Positions 33,569-43,500 of a stretch of DNA of 64,000 bases are shown one piece after another (position 1 is the first letter of the stretch; each line of letters begins with the position of its first letter). The DNA is from an uncultured Eubacteriales bacterium (GTDB lineage Bacteria > Bacillota > Clostridia > Lachnospirales > Lachnospiraceae). The notes beneath the pieces are model-generated. The model was not told the DNA's origin and did not search any database. It saw nothing but the letters and a program-made list of their open reading frames with translations. The translations under genes and the position numbers were made by a program. The stretch spans positions 1 through 64,000 of the forward strand of contig CASFID010000058.1 of the NCBI GenBank assembly GCA_949294665.1, in the 5' to 3' direction.

Positions 33569-35581
33569 ATGGAATTAAAGAAAGGAAACTTATCGATCGA
33601 CAGCGAGAATATATTTCCTATCATCAAGAAATGGGTATATTCTGACCATGATATTTTTGTTCGTGAGATGATATCAAACGGCTGCGATGCGATCACAAAG
33701 CTGAAAAAACTGGATATGATGGGAGAGTATGAACTCCCGGAAGATTATAAACCGAAGATCCAGGTGATCGTCAACCCGGAAGAGAAGACGATGAAGTTCA
33801 TCGACAACGGACTTGGAATGACAGCGGAAGAAGTAGAAGAGTATATCACGCAGATCGCTTTTTCCGGCGCAACTCAGTTTCTTGAGAAATATAAAGACAA
33901 GACGACAGAGGACGATATGATCGGACATTTCGGTCTCGGATTTTATTCGGCATTTATGGTAGCCGACGAAGTTCAGATCGACACACTTTCCTATAAGGAA
34001 GGCGCGACGCCGGTACACTGGGCGAGCCAGGGCGGCACGGAGTACGAGATGCAGGATGGCAATAAGACGACAGTAGGTTCTGAGATCACACTGTTCCTCA
34101 ACGAAGACAGCCTGGAGTTTGCCAACGAGTACCGTGCAAGAGAAGTGCTGGAGAAATACTGCTCATTCATGCCGGTCGAGATATTCCTGTCCAAGGCAAA
34201 TGCAGAACCGGAATATGAGACGATCGATGAAGAAGATCTGCTGGATACTGACGAGGTAGTCGAGCACATTGAAGAGGAAAAGAAAGAAGGAGAAGAGGGC
34301 GAACCGAAGAAGAAGGTCAAGATCGTGAAACGCCCGGTTTCCATAAGCGATACACATCCTCTGTGGGGCAAGAACCCAAGCGAGTGTACAAAGGATGAGT
34401 ACGTTGCATTTTACCGCAAGGTATTTATGGATTACAAGGAGCCCCTGTTCTGGATCCATCTCAATATGGACTATCCGTTTAACTTAAAGGGAATCCTGTA
34501 TTTCCCGAAGATCAATACAGAGTACGAATCTATTGAAGGAACGATCAAGCTGTACAACAATCAGGTTTTCATCGCGGATAACATCAAAGAAGTGATCCCC
34601 GAATTCCTCATGGTATTAAAGGGAGTGATCGACTGTCCGGATCTGCCGCTGAACGTATCGAGAAGCGCTCTGCAGAACGACGGATTTGTAAATAAAGTGG
34701 CAGATTACATTTCCAAGAAGGTGGCTGACAAGCTTACCGGAATGTTTAAGACAGACCGTGAGAACTACGAAAAATACTGGGATGATATCAGTCCGTTCAT
34801 TAAGTTCGGATGCCTGAAAGATGAGAAATTCGGCGAGAAGATGAAGGACTCCATGATCTATAAGAATCTGGATCACAAGTATCTGACGCTGGAGGATGTG
34901 ATCAAAGAGAGCAAAGGCGAGGACGCGGCAGAGTCTTCTGAAGATGGAGCAGATTCCGATAAGGAAGAAAAGAAGACAAGCATCTATTATGTGACGGATG
35001 AAGTACAGCAGAGCCAGTATATCAATATGTTCAAGTCCCAGGGACAGGATGCGATCATCCTGACGCACAACATTGACTCGGCATTTGTGACATATCTGGA
35101 GCAGAAACATCCGGATCTCCAGTTCCTGCGGATCGATGCGGACGTCCACGAGTCTCTGAAAGACGAAGTGGCAGAGGAAGAGAAAGAGGACTTCCAGAAG
35201 ACGGCGGACAGTCTGGTGGAGATCTTCCGCAAAGAGCTGAACAACGACAAGCTGGATGTAAAAGTCGAGAAACTCAAAGACGACAAAGTAGCGTCGATGG
35301 CGGTCCTCTCCGAGCAGGACAGACGTATGGCGGAGATGATGAAGATGTACGGCATGAACGGCATGGATCCGTCCATGTTCGGCACACAGGCTACTCTGAT
35401 CCTGAATGCGAACCATCCGCTTGTGAAATTCCTCGTAGAGCATAAGCGCAGCAAAAATGTGCCGGTCATCTGTAAACAGCTTTACGACCTGGCGATGCTG
35501 GCACACAAGCCGCTCAGCCCGGAAGAGATGACGGCGTTCGTGCAGCGGAGCAACGAGATCATGATGCTGCTGACAAAATAA
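33569..35581 (+). CDS. htpG: Hsp90-family chaperone HtpG
   Basis: A 670-residue Hsp90. The N-terminal ATPase domain shows REMISNGCDA, FIDNGLGMT and GHFGLGFYSAFMVAD. The middle domain has VSRSALQND with its ATP-contacting Arg, and the C-terminal dimerisation domain ends near LSPEEMTAF. A charged linker (about 215-255, rich in Glu and Lys) separates the first two domains. The ATG at 33569 is preferred; a GTG at 33557 overlaps the AAGGAG site. The perfect CIRCE upstream places the gene under HrcA, so it should be induced by heat with the GroE/DnaK set. Confidence 0.95.
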   Translation: MELKKGNLSIDSENIFPIIKKWVYSDHDIFVREMISNGCDAITKLKKLDMMGEYELPEDYKPKIQVIVNPEEKTMKFIDNGLGMTAEEVEEYITQIAFSGATQFLEKYKDKTTEDDMIGHFGLGFYSAFMVADEVQIDTLSYKEGATPVHWASQGGTEYEMQDGNKTTVGSEITLFLNEDSLEFANEYRAREVLEKYCSFMPVEIFLSKANAEPEYETIDEEDLLDTDEVVEHIEEEKKEGEEGEPKKKVKIVKRPVSISDTHPLWGKNPSECTKDEYVAFYRKVFMDYKEPLFWIHLNMDYPFNLKGILYFPKINTEYESIEGTIKLYNNQVFIADNIKEVIPEFLMVLKGVIDCPDLPLNVSRSALQNDGFVNKVADYISKKVADKLTGMFKTDRENYEKYWDDISPFIKFGCLKDEKFGEKMKDSMIYKNLDHKYLTLEDVIKESKGEDAAESSEDGADSDKEEKKTSIYYVTDEVQQSQYINMFKSQGQDAIILTHNIDSAFVTYLEQKHPDLQFLRIDADVHESLKDEVAEEEKEDFQKTADSLVEIFRKELNNDKLDVKVEKLKDDKVASMAVLSEQDRRMAEMMKMYGMNGMDPSMFGTQATLILNANHPLVKFLVEHKRSKNVPVICKQLYDLAMLAHKPLSPEEMTAFVQRSNEIMMLLTK

Positions 35582-35601
35582 GATACAGTACAGTCTGCAG
35601 G

Positions 35602-35643
35602 ATATCCACGCAGAGCCCGTGAGGGCGATGCGTGGATATTTTT
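35602..35643 (+). terminator. Terminator after htpG
   Basis: An 11-base perfect stem (35602-35612 with 35629-35639) containing a smaller inner hairpin and followed by TTTT. Beyond it, 35644-35791 is AT-rich with no confident promoter. Confidence 0.85.
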
Positions 35644-35791
35644 CGGCTGAGAGTGAAAACAGTAAAAAAGAAGCGGAATAAGTGTACAAAATGATAATTT
35701 AATGTTTGTGTAACAAAAGAGTCAAATAAATGTAACATTATGCATATATCCTTTATCATAATGTCGAATTTTGTGGAATTTTGGGGGTTTT

Positions 35792-36565
35792 ATGGACCAG
35801 ATAGTTTCATTGCTGAAGAAATATAAATGGATCGTTACTGCAGTCTGCGCTCTGTTGGTCGTGCTCATCCTCATCGTCAGTATACGGGCGTGGTGGGATC
35901 CGAACAGAGAAGAAGTCAAAGTGGGAACAGAATATTTAAAACAACTGGAAAGCAAGGATATCACCAGTGTGGAGCAGGAAGTCAAATCCGTCAAGAAGGA
36001 GTCGCAGCTTGCGGCGATCGAGGCGGGCGAGCTTTCTCTGTGGGCTCAGTTCAGTGATTATGTGATATTCGGGGATTCCAGAACGGTCGGGTTTTCGTTC
36101 TATGAGTTCCTCGACAGTCAGCGGGTGATCGCGGAAGGAGGATATACGATAGCGGATATCGCCAAGCATGAAGATCAGATTGCGGCGTTGAATCCGTCCT
36201 ATCTTTTCCTGTGTACAGGACTTAATGATGTGAGCATCGGCCTGTGGGAAACGCCGGAGGACTATGTGGCGGGGTATGAGAAAGTGATGCAGGAACTTAT
36301 GAGCCTGCTCCCTGACACGGAAATTTACATCAACTCGATCCTCCCGGCGAAGGATGTTGCTTATGAAGAATCAGAGAAATGGAAAGAAATACCGGATTAT
36401 AACGCGGCTGTAAAGGCATGGTGTGAGGAAAAAGGATATCACTACATAGACAATACGTCGGTATATGAAGAACACAGCGATCTATATGATATGGACGGCA
36501 TCCATTTTCAGAAAGATTTTTATCAATACTGGGCGATGAATATGATCGCGGGGGTAGACGAATGA
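35792..36565 (+). CDS. SGNH/GDSL-type hydrolase, membrane anchored (cassette copy 1)
   Basis: From the ATG at 35792 (GGGGG upstream) a 257-residue protein with one N-terminal membrane segment (about 12-30) and an extracytoplasmic SGNH hydrolase domain. The nucleophile block is FGDSRTVGF with Ser96, block III is CTGLNDVS with the Asn, and the Asp-x-x-His pair is DGIHF at Asp235/His238. Such enzymes add or remove acyl groups on glycans. It is the first gene of a four-gene cassette with DUF4358, MBOAT and DHHW partners; its stop shares ATGA with the DUF4358 gene. A paralogue heads the second cassette at 47355. I infer a role in O-acylation of a surface glycan. Confidence 0.8.
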   Translation: MDQIVSLLKKYKWIVTAVCALLVVLILIVSIRAWWDPNREEVKVGTEYLKQLESKDITSVEQEVKSVKKESQLAAIEAGELSLWAQFSDYVIFGDSRTVGFSFYEFLDSQRVIAEGGYTIADIAKHEDQIAALNPSYLFLCTGLNDVSIGLWETPEDYVAGYEKVMQELMSLLPDTEIYINSILPAKDVAYEESEKWKEIPDYNAAVKAWCEEKGYHYIDNTSVYEEHSDLYDMDGIHFQKDFYQYWAMNMIAGVDE

Positions 36566-37047
36566 TGGAACGATGGATGAAAGCGCTGGGCGCTGTCAAA
36601 TATATACTTCTGGTATTTCTGTTCATATTCATAATCAACCTGATGCGCGGAGACAAGATAAGCGACGCGTCCATAGAAACTGTGACGGAGGCGGTGACGG
36701 GAGCGGCCGATATGACGGATCTGTTGCCTGCAGACAACCGCACGGTCAAGCGTCTCTACGGGATCAATGCAAATGATTATGACGCGGTCAGTCTGTATGT
36801 GTCGGATTCCAACATGAAAGTGGAAGAAGTGCTGATCGTAAAGCTGAAAGATGTATCGCAGGCCGACAGTGTGGAGAGCGCCGTTGAATCCAGAGTGGAC
36901 ACTCAGCTCCAGAGCTTCGAGGGGTATGGCCCGGAACAGTGCAAGCTGCTGGATGATCACGTTTTGGATACACAGGGAAACTACGTTCTGTTTGTCGTGA
37001 ACGGAAAGGCTCAGGCTGCGGATCAGGCTTTTCGGGACAGTCTGTAG
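36562..37047 (+). CDS. DUF4358 protein (cassette copy 1)
   Basis: A 161-residue protein with one N-terminal membrane segment (about 12-30) and an extracytoplasmic domain of the DUF4358 type. The pattern is VKRLYGINANDYDAVSLYVSDSNMKVEEVLIVKL, then QLQSFEGYGPEQCKLLDDHVL and VLFVV near the end. Its function is unknown. It overlaps the SGNH gene by four bases and precedes the MBOAT gene by 28. The copy in the second cassette has exactly the same length, 161 residues, with the same layout. Its constant place between the hydrolase and the acyltransferase suggests an accessory subunit of the same complex. Confidence 0.78.
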   Translation: MMERWMKALGAVKYILLVFLFIFIINLMRGDKISDASIETVTEAVTGAADMTDLLPADNRTVKRLYGINANDYDAVSLYVSDSNMKVEEVLIVKLKDVSQADSVESAVESRVDTQLQSFEGYGPEQCKLLDDHVLDTQGNYVLFVVNGKAQAADQAFRDSL

Positions 37048-37075
37048 AAAATAGTTTATAAAGGGATCAGAGATT

Positions 37076-38488
37076 ATGATATTCAGTAGTGTGTTTTTTA
37101 TTTTTGTTTTTCTTCCGATCACTCTGCTCGTATATTTTGTGGTGCCGAAACCGGGGAAAAACGTTGTGCTCCTCATAAGCAGTTTGATCTTCTATGCATG
37201 GGGAGAACCTGTTTACATCATTCTGATGGTGTTCAGCATTGTCTATAACTACATAAGCGGGATAGAGATCGATTACCACAAAAGACAGCAGGATAAAGGC
37301 CGGACGCGCTTTGTATTCTGGCTGACCGTGGGAGTAAATCTTGGAATCCTGATGTTTTTTAAATATTATGGATTCCTTATGGAAAATATAAACGCTGTCC
37401 TGCCGTTTGATATTCCTTATAAGGAACTTTCGCTTCCCGTAGGAATATCATTTTATACGTTTCAGACGCTGTCATACATCATAGACGTATACAAGGGCAA
37501 TGTGGCTGTTCAGAAGAACCTGATCAACTTCGGAACATATATCACCATGTTCCCGCAGCTTATTGCCGGACCAATCGTACGCTATGCGGATATAGAGGCG
37601 CAGCTTGACAACCGTCGGATCACGCTTCCGGGCTTTGGCAACGGGATCGCGTGGTTCTTAAGGGGGCTTGGGAAGAAAGTGCTCCTTGCTAACAACATCG
37701 GAATGGCATACGACGCGATAGCGGCTCTCCCGGACGGAAAGATGTCGGTGCTGTCCGCCTGGGTAGGGTGTGTGGCCTATGCTTTCCAGATTTATTTTGA
37801 CTTCAGCGGATATTCAGATATGGCGATCGGTCTGGGCAAGATGTTCGGCTTCGAGTTCATGAAGAACTTTGATTATCCGTATATATCGAAGAGCATCACG
37901 GAGTTCTGGCGCAGATGGCACATTTCTCTTGGAACATGGTTCAGAGAGTACGTGTACATTCCTCTGGGCGGCAACAGAGTGAGCACAGCCAAAGCCATAC
38001 GAAATATCTTCATCGTGTGGTTCCTGACAGGATTCTGGCACGGGGCGGCATGGAACTTCATTTTCTGGGGACTGTATTACGGAGCCCTTCTGCTGCTTGA
38101 AAAATACGTGCTGAAAGGAGTCCTGGAGAAAGTCCCGAACTTTGTGAAGCATATTTACACGATGCTTTTTGTCCTGATCGGATGGGTATTGTTTTTCTCG
38201 CCGGGTATGGGAGACGCGGTATCCTATATCGGCGCGATGTTTGGAATAGGGGCGAATGGACTGGCTGACTCCACAGGGATATATTATCTGTATAATTATG
38301 CCCTGCTTATCCTGTTGTCCGTGATCTGTTCTGTTCCGTTTACTTATAAAAAATTTACAAGGATCGTATTTGGAGGCAGCAAAGGCCGGACGGCCATCGC
38401 AATGGGAGCGTATCTGGCGATCTTCGTATTGTCGGTGGCATATCTGGTAAATGCCACATATAATCCGTTTCTATATTTCAGATTTTAG
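37076..38488 (+). CDS. MBOAT O-acyltransferase, AlgI-like (cassette copy 1)
   Basis: A 470-residue membrane-bound O-acyltransferase with about ten membrane segments. Family blocks are FYAWGEPVYI near the start, LPVGISFYTFQTLSYIIDVY, IAGPIVRYADIE and FWRRWHISLGTWFREYVYIPLGGN. The invariant His is His322 in LTGFWHGAAWNF. AlgI, PatA and DltB proteins of this family move acyl groups across the membrane to a partner that attaches them to an extracellular polymer. The partner is probably the DHHW protein encoded 12 bases downstream. A paralogue lies at 48620. Confidence 0.93.
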   Translation: MIFSSVFFIFVFLPITLLVYFVVPKPGKNVVLLISSLIFYAWGEPVYIILMVFSIVYNYISGIEIDYHKRQQDKGRTRFVFWLTVGVNLGILMFFKYYGFLMENINAVLPFDIPYKELSLPVGISFYTFQTLSYIIDVYKGNVAVQKNLINFGTYITMFPQLIAGPIVRYADIEAQLDNRRITLPGFGNGIAWFLRGLGKKVLLANNIGMAYDAIAALPDGKMSVLSAWVGCVAYAFQIYFDFSGYSDMAIGLGKMFGFEFMKNFDYPYISKSITEFWRRWHISLGTWFREYVYIPLGGNRVSTAKAIRNIFIVWFLTGFWHGAAWNFIFWGLYYGALLLLEKYVLKGVLEKVPNFVKHIYTMLFVLIGWVLFFSPGMGDAVSYIGAMFGIGANGLADSTGIYYLYNYALLILLSVICSVPFTYKKFTRIVFGGSKGRTAIAMGAYLAIFVLSVAYLVNATYNPFLYFRF

Positions 38489-38499
38489 GGGAAAGAAAA

Positions 38500-39723
38500 A
38501 TGGCGTCAAGAGAGCGTGAAAACCGGAAAAGGAGACAGGGGACGGGGAAGATACAGCGCAGATTTTACCGCAGGCTGGTAAGTGTATTCGGGGTTCTCCT
38601 CGTTCTCCTCGTACTTGCTAATATCATAAAGAGGGATCAGGAGTTCTCGGATGAGGAAAACCGGATGCTGGCTCAGAGACCGAAGCTTACATGGGAGGCT
38701 CTCATGAGCGGAGATTATATGAAGGATTTTGAAAGTTACGTCTCGGACCAGTTCTTCGCGAGAAATCAGTGGATCACCCTCAAGCTATACGAAGATATGC
38801 TGCTTGGCAAAAAGGAATCAAACGGCGTGTATCTCGGGAAAGACGGCTACCTTATGGAGAAACCGGATGATCCCGACTGGGAGAACGTGTCGAATAATAT
38901 GGCTGCCGTATCAGCTCTTGCCGAGAGGTATCCCGACATAGCGACATATACCTGCTGGGTTCCGAATTCGTTTTACATTCTCGGGGATAAGCTGCCGGCT
39001 CAGGCTCCTGTAAGGGATCAGGAGGCGGATCTGCAGCAGATCCGGGAAATGACGGGAGAATCTGTGCACGATATCAATGTGACCGACGTGCTGAAAAAGC
39101 ATGCCGATGAGAATATCTATTACAAGACGGATCATCACTGGACAAGCCTGGGAGCCCGTTATGCTTTTGACACAGTCGCGGAGGCGATGGGCATTGAGAA
39201 TGTGGAAACTGAGTACAATATACACACGGTTGCAAGTGACTTCCAGGGAACGCTCGCATCAAAGAGCGGATACCACGGATCAAAAGATGTCATAGAGGTC
39301 TATGAAGCGGCTAATATCGAGCCGGATTATATCGTGAACTATGTGGAAGAAAACGAGAAGTCAACGTCTATCTATGACAGTGCATGCCTGAAAGAAAAAG
39401 ATAAATATACCGTTTTTTTCGGCGGCAACCACTCAAGAATCGACATCGGCACAACACAGCCGGAAAGGAAGAATCTGCTCCTGTTTAAGGATTCCTATGC
39501 GAATTGTTTTGTGCAGTTCCTTCTGCCGTATTACCAGAATATCATTATGATAGACGCACGGTATTTTTATGACAATGTCGACAGTCTGATACAGAATTAC
39601 GGGATAACGGATATCTTATTTTTATATAATGTGAATACATTTGTCACGGACAACTCTCTGGCGGATGTGCTGACAGTTGAGGAAGCAGACGAGGAGGCCG
39701 GCGCACTGGATGAAGATCAGTGA
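38500..39723 (+). CDS. DHHW/AlgX-like extracytoplasmic acyltransferase (cassette copy 1)
   Basis: A 407-residue protein with a basic N-terminus, one membrane anchor (about 27-45) and an extracytoplasmic SGNH-like domain of the DHHW family. The catalytic pair Asp211 and His213 lies in YYKTDHHW, and the likely nucleophile Ser332 is in LFKDSYANCF, matching the Asp-x-His and Ser of AlgJ/AlgX. It would take the acyl group delivered by the MBOAT protein and place it on a polymer outside the membrane. Last gene of cassette 1. The C-terminus is acidic, and a terminator stem begins inside the gene and spans its stop codon. Confidence 0.82.
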   Translation: MASRERENRKRRQGTGKIQRRFYRRLVSVFGVLLVLLVLANIIKRDQEFSDEENRMLAQRPKLTWEALMSGDYMKDFESYVSDQFFARNQWITLKLYEDMLLGKKESNGVYLGKDGYLMEKPDDPDWENVSNNMAAVSALAERYPDIATYTCWVPNSFYILGDKLPAQAPVRDQEADLQQIREMTGESVHDINVTDVLKKHADENIYYKTDHHWTSLGARYAFDTVAEAMGIENVETEYNIHTVASDFQGTLASKSGYHGSKDVIEVYEAANIEPDYIVNYVEENEKSTSIYDSACLKEKDKYTVFFGGNHSRIDIGTTQPERKNLLLFKDSYANCFVQFLLPYYQNIIMIDARYFYDNVDSLIQNYGITDILFLYNVNTFVTDNSLADVLTVEEADEEAGALDEDQ

Positions 39724-39742
39724 GCCGGCCTCAGGTCTTTTC
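39694..39742 (+). terminator. Terminator at the end of cassette 1
   Basis: A 9-base stem GAGGCCGGC/GCCGGCCTC (39694-39702 with 39724-39732) overlapping the stop codon, followed by AGGTCTTTTCTT. Confidence 0.6.
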
Positions 39743-40228
39743 TTAACTTAGTTCAAATATGATACCGTGATGTCTGAAGAATTTCTGCACCGTCTCGTCC
39801 CACATATGTTCCAGCGATTTGTCCGGTGTAAATGTCTTAAAAGAGGTCCCGGTCACACAGGAAAGTCCGTCTTTGTTAAAGTGAAGATTCAGGTAGAGTC
39901 CCTGTATGTTCGAGGCGTCCAGAGAGGGCAGGTTCTCTGCGACGAGATGCCCGATACTTTCGGGCGGAAGGCTCAGGATAAAGCGGAAGTCCAGAGGCGT
40001 GCGTTTTCCCTTTATGAGAGACCGGCAGTATTCGCGGATATTCTTCCAGCAGGAATATTCCGGGAGTACAGCGTCGGAGTCAAAGAATTCCTTCTGTATA
40101 GCGCCGTTGATTCTGAACGTATTGAAAGTCACGATCTCTCCCTCGATAAAACAGAATTCATCGAAAGTATCTTTCAGAAAAAGATGCGACGTAAAATCTT
40201 TGATATCAGTCAGATTAAGAGATAGCAT
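39743..40228 (-). CDS. DUF5721-like protein of unknown function
   Basis: A 161-residue soluble protein. Its pattern is LSLNLTDIKDFTSHLFLKDTFDEFCFIEGEIVTFNTF, then EYSCWKNIREYCRSLIKGKRTPLDFRFIL and WDETVQKFFRHHGI near the end. It resembles a Lachnospiraceae family recalled as DUF5721, with no known function. Three ATGs lie in a row (40234, 40231, 40228); the last is best spaced from GGAGG. It is transcribed against the cassettes and lies between cassette 1 and the EAL gene. Confidence 0.65.
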   Translation of the reverse strand: MLSLNLTDIKDFTSHLFLKDTFDEFCFIEGEIVTFNTFRINGAIQKEFFDSDAVLPEYSCWKNIREYCRSLIKGKRTPLDFRFILSLPPESIGHLVAENLPSLDASNIQGLYLNLHFNKDGLSCVTGTSFKTFTPDKSLEHMWDETVQKFFRHHGIIFELS

Positions 40229-40323
40229 CATCATTCCTCCGCATGCGTAATCTGGCGACGGGATATCGTCTGCCCGGTCTTATTATCATAACACAAAACG
40301 GGACGGGATGGATTGTCGACAGT

Positions 40324-40337
40324 AAATAAATTTATTT
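40324..40337. repeat. AT-rich 14-base palindrome in a divergent intergenic region
   Basis: AAATAAATTTATTT is a perfect palindrome between the DUF5721-like gene and the EAL gene. It could be an operator, but AT-rich palindromes also occur by chance. Confidence 0.4.
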
Positions 40338-40391
40338 TCAGATAAAACGACAAAATTGACATAAAGTGTAGAAACAAAAATGAGAATGCAG

Positions 40392-40397
40392 TATACT
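40392..40397 (+). promoter_or_regulatory. Possible -10 box of the EAL gene
   Basis: A good TATACT with a poor -35 at the right distance; a TTGACA at 40356-40361 is too far upstream (30 bases). The true promoter may depend on an activator. Confidence 0.35.
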
Positions 40398-40419
40398 ATC
40401 CCTATATGTGGTGATTTTT

Positions 40420-40497
40420 ATGTTTTTTACAAACGAAAAAAGACATCTGTACGGACAGGCCTGGCGTATCGAGTATAGCGGTGAGAGGAGACAGTAA
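40420..40497 (+). CDS. Short upstream reading frame (25 codons)
   Basis: ATG at 40420 to TAA at 40495-40497, beginning MFFTNEKRHLYGQ and ending GERRQ. It ends three bases before another ATG at 40501 and contains the GAGAGGAG site that would serve it. It may be a leader peptide that couples translation, or chance. No family is recognised. Confidence 0.3.
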   Translation: MFFTNEKRHLYGQAWRIEYSGERRQ

Positions 40498-40500
40498 TTT

Positions 40501-40569
40501 ATGAAGGAGAAAAAGTTGACGGGCGTTAGCAGAGTGGGGGGGGGGTAACAATCCGTTGCGAAAAATAGA
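40501..40569 (+). other. Off-phase start region of the EAL gene with a run of ten G
   Basis: An ATG at 40501 with GAGAGGAG about ten bases upstream opens a frame of 22 codons that runs through G10 (40536-40545) and stops at TAG 40567-40569. The large EAL frame is one base out of step: 55 bases separate this ATG from the TTG at 40556. With nine G (or twelve) the ATG would read in frame into the EAL protein. This is the structure of a slipped-strand phase switch, shown here in the off or low state, unless the run length is a sequencing error. Confidence 0.55.
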
Positions 40570-43500
40570 AGAAAAAAGCAGTCCATGGGAAAATGGACTG
40601 TTGAACGGGAAAACAGCGCATGAGTATATTGAGCAGCGGCTTGCCCGAATGGAAGACAGCGATGTATGTGCGATGTTCATGATCGACCTGTACAACCCGG
40701 CAGAAGCCGGGAAAAGACCGGGGAAAGATGAAGAGCGTGAGATTGAAAAGCAGGCAGGCGAAATACTGTCCTCCATGTTTTATGCCTCCGACATCGTGAG
40801 CAGGACAGGATGCGGTGAGTATCTTATATTTACCGTGTGGAGAGCAGGACGGAAGGAGGCTGAGGATAAAGCCGCGCGTCTGTGTAAAGCGCTTAATATC
40901 AGTACAAAAGCAGACGCTCTGGCAGATGTCGGCGCCAGTGTCGGCGTATACATGGCAGAGGGAAACGGCTTAACATTTGAAGGGGTGTTCGGACAGGCCG
41001 CGGCCGCACTTTATAAGGCGAAAAGCAGCGGGCAGAAGAATTACTGTGTCCTGACGAATGAATCAGAAGTGATGAACAAAAAGAATGGGGACAGGTCGAA
41101 AGCTGTCAATGCAATTCCCATGAATACGCTGCTCAAATACCTGGATGGCGGTGCAGGCCTCATCGAGGTGGACGGGAAAGAGCCGCGCCTGATCTATGTA
41201 AGTCAGGGGTTCTACCGGATGCAGGGGCTTCCCTCGGATGCCTATCATCTGCCGTGTACACTGAGAAAGACAGGCATCCATCCGGATTATATGGCCGATT
41301 ACGTGCAGTTTTTAAGGGAGTGTGCAGACAGAGATGAAGTATCGGAACATATTCATAAAATATCCGGCAATGGAAAAGAATGGATATGGCGCCATGTCAG
41401 AGTGGCGCGTGTGGCTTATCCGGCGAGCCGCAATCCTGTTCTTTTGGAGCTTTCCACGGACATTTCCAGGCTGATAGAGACCGAAGATCAGCTCCGTGAG
41501 AGTAATGACAGGCTCAGTGTCGCATTCCGGCAGACGCCCAATGTCCTCTGGGAAGTGAATATAGGTGCGAGAACCTATAATATATTTAATGTGGACGAGC
41601 AGAAATGCAGCCCGGATACAGTGATCAAAGATTTTCCCGAATCGTTTCTGGAGAGAGGGATCATCCACCCGGAGTCGGCTTCAGATTTCAGGGCTTTTGC
41701 AGACGACCTCATGAGAGGAAAGAACGGGGGAACAGGGAATTTTATCATGAAAGATCCGGCGCGGGACTGCTATGGCTGGGTATCGCTGTCTTACCGCATG
41801 GTGGCAGACAGCGAGGGAACTCCGCTCAAGGCGATCGGCATTCAGTCGAAACTGCCGGATATATCCGGGATAGGGCCCGGACTGTTCCCGAGGAGACCGT
41901 TGCCGGAAGTGCTGCGGCATAATCTGATCGTCAGACTCAAAGTAAATGTGACATCCGATTATATAGACGAGATATGGATCGCAGGGAGTGACCATACTGC
42001 GTGGACATGGGGCAAATCATATACAGAGATCATGGAGAAAGAAGGAATTCAGGGGATCCGTCTGTTTACGGAGTCCGAGAAGCGGCGGCTCAGGGAGCGG
42101 TTCGACAGACAGCGCCTGCTGGAGGCTTATGAGAAGGGCGACCTGTGGTCTTCGGCCGAGTACAGGCGCGTGGATGACGGAGGGGCTGTCCAGTGGATAT
42201 CCGATGCCGTGAATCTTGTCAGGGATCCAAAGACACAGTCGGTATATATGTTTGCCTGCTTCAGCGAATGTCAGAAACGGCACGAATGGGAGAGCAGGAT
42301 TGAGAACGGGATATCCAGGGATCCCTGGACAGGACTCTATGATTATACTACTGCAAAACAGATCTCATCCTGTCTTATTGAAAACGGAGAGAGCCGACAA
42401 TGTGCGCTCAGCCTGATCCGGTTCGTGGGCGGATCGGATGAGGAGATCGAAAAGAGAAGCGGCAAAGCATCGGATATCCGCCGCTTTATCGCGATCGCGC
42501 TTTCGCTGTCTCTGGGGACAGAATGCATTACAGGCCAGTACAGACCGGATATGGTATATGCATTCTTTCCGGACGTTGGCACCCGGTTTGATGTCAAGCG
42601 GAGGATCGAAGATGCGTTCGCCTATGTGAGGGTGTCCATGGAAGGCATGCCGGAGCTTGACAGGATCAGATTTGTCGCCGGCACAGTGACAGAGCAGAGC
42701 GATGAGACAGACTGCGAGATGCTGCTGTTCCGCGCAGGGTATCTGTGTGAGATGTGGAAAAACTCTGCCATGGATACCGTCGTATTCCCCAGCGAGGATG
42801 AGGACTGGGCATGGACCGGCCTCAGAAAAGAGAATAAAGAAGGGATCACGGTCCGGGAAAGCGAGCTCGAGCGTCCGCTGACAAAGGAAGAGCAGAAAGC
42901 CGCGTTTCAATGTGTCACTGAGATGCTCAAGTCTGTCTCGCTGGAAGCGTCCCTTATAAACGCACTGCACAGTATCGGCAGCTACTATAAAGCTGCAAGA
43001 GTATATATCCTTGCGCTTTCTGACGACGGGCAGACGGTGACGATGCAGCAGGAGTGGACAGAGTGGGGCAAACAGAGCATACGTTATGTGATGTCGGGGG
43101 TACAGATCGGGCAGATACCGCTTCTCAAGAAATGTATGGAGAAGGAACTGCCGATCTATACAGAGAACAGATCGTCCGCAGCCGACGGGGATTATAGGAG
43201 CAGCGGATGGAATTTTACCGTGTGTCCGATGAAGAAAAAGGATGAGATCACGGGGTTCCTCTGTGTGGAGAACGCGAAGAAGCATTCCTCTGAGGCAGCT
43301 CTTCTTAATACGCTGATTCCCTATATCGTCGGCGAGCAGAAGCGATTCGACATACTTGCTGACAGAAAGAATAATACAGGACACGACGCGCTTACCATGC
43401 TGCCGAACCTGAGCTCGTATATGGACGTAGTATATTCGCTGGACTCAGATGTATATAGCTCCATGGGCGCGCTCTCGCTCGATGTGCCGGACTTTTCTTC

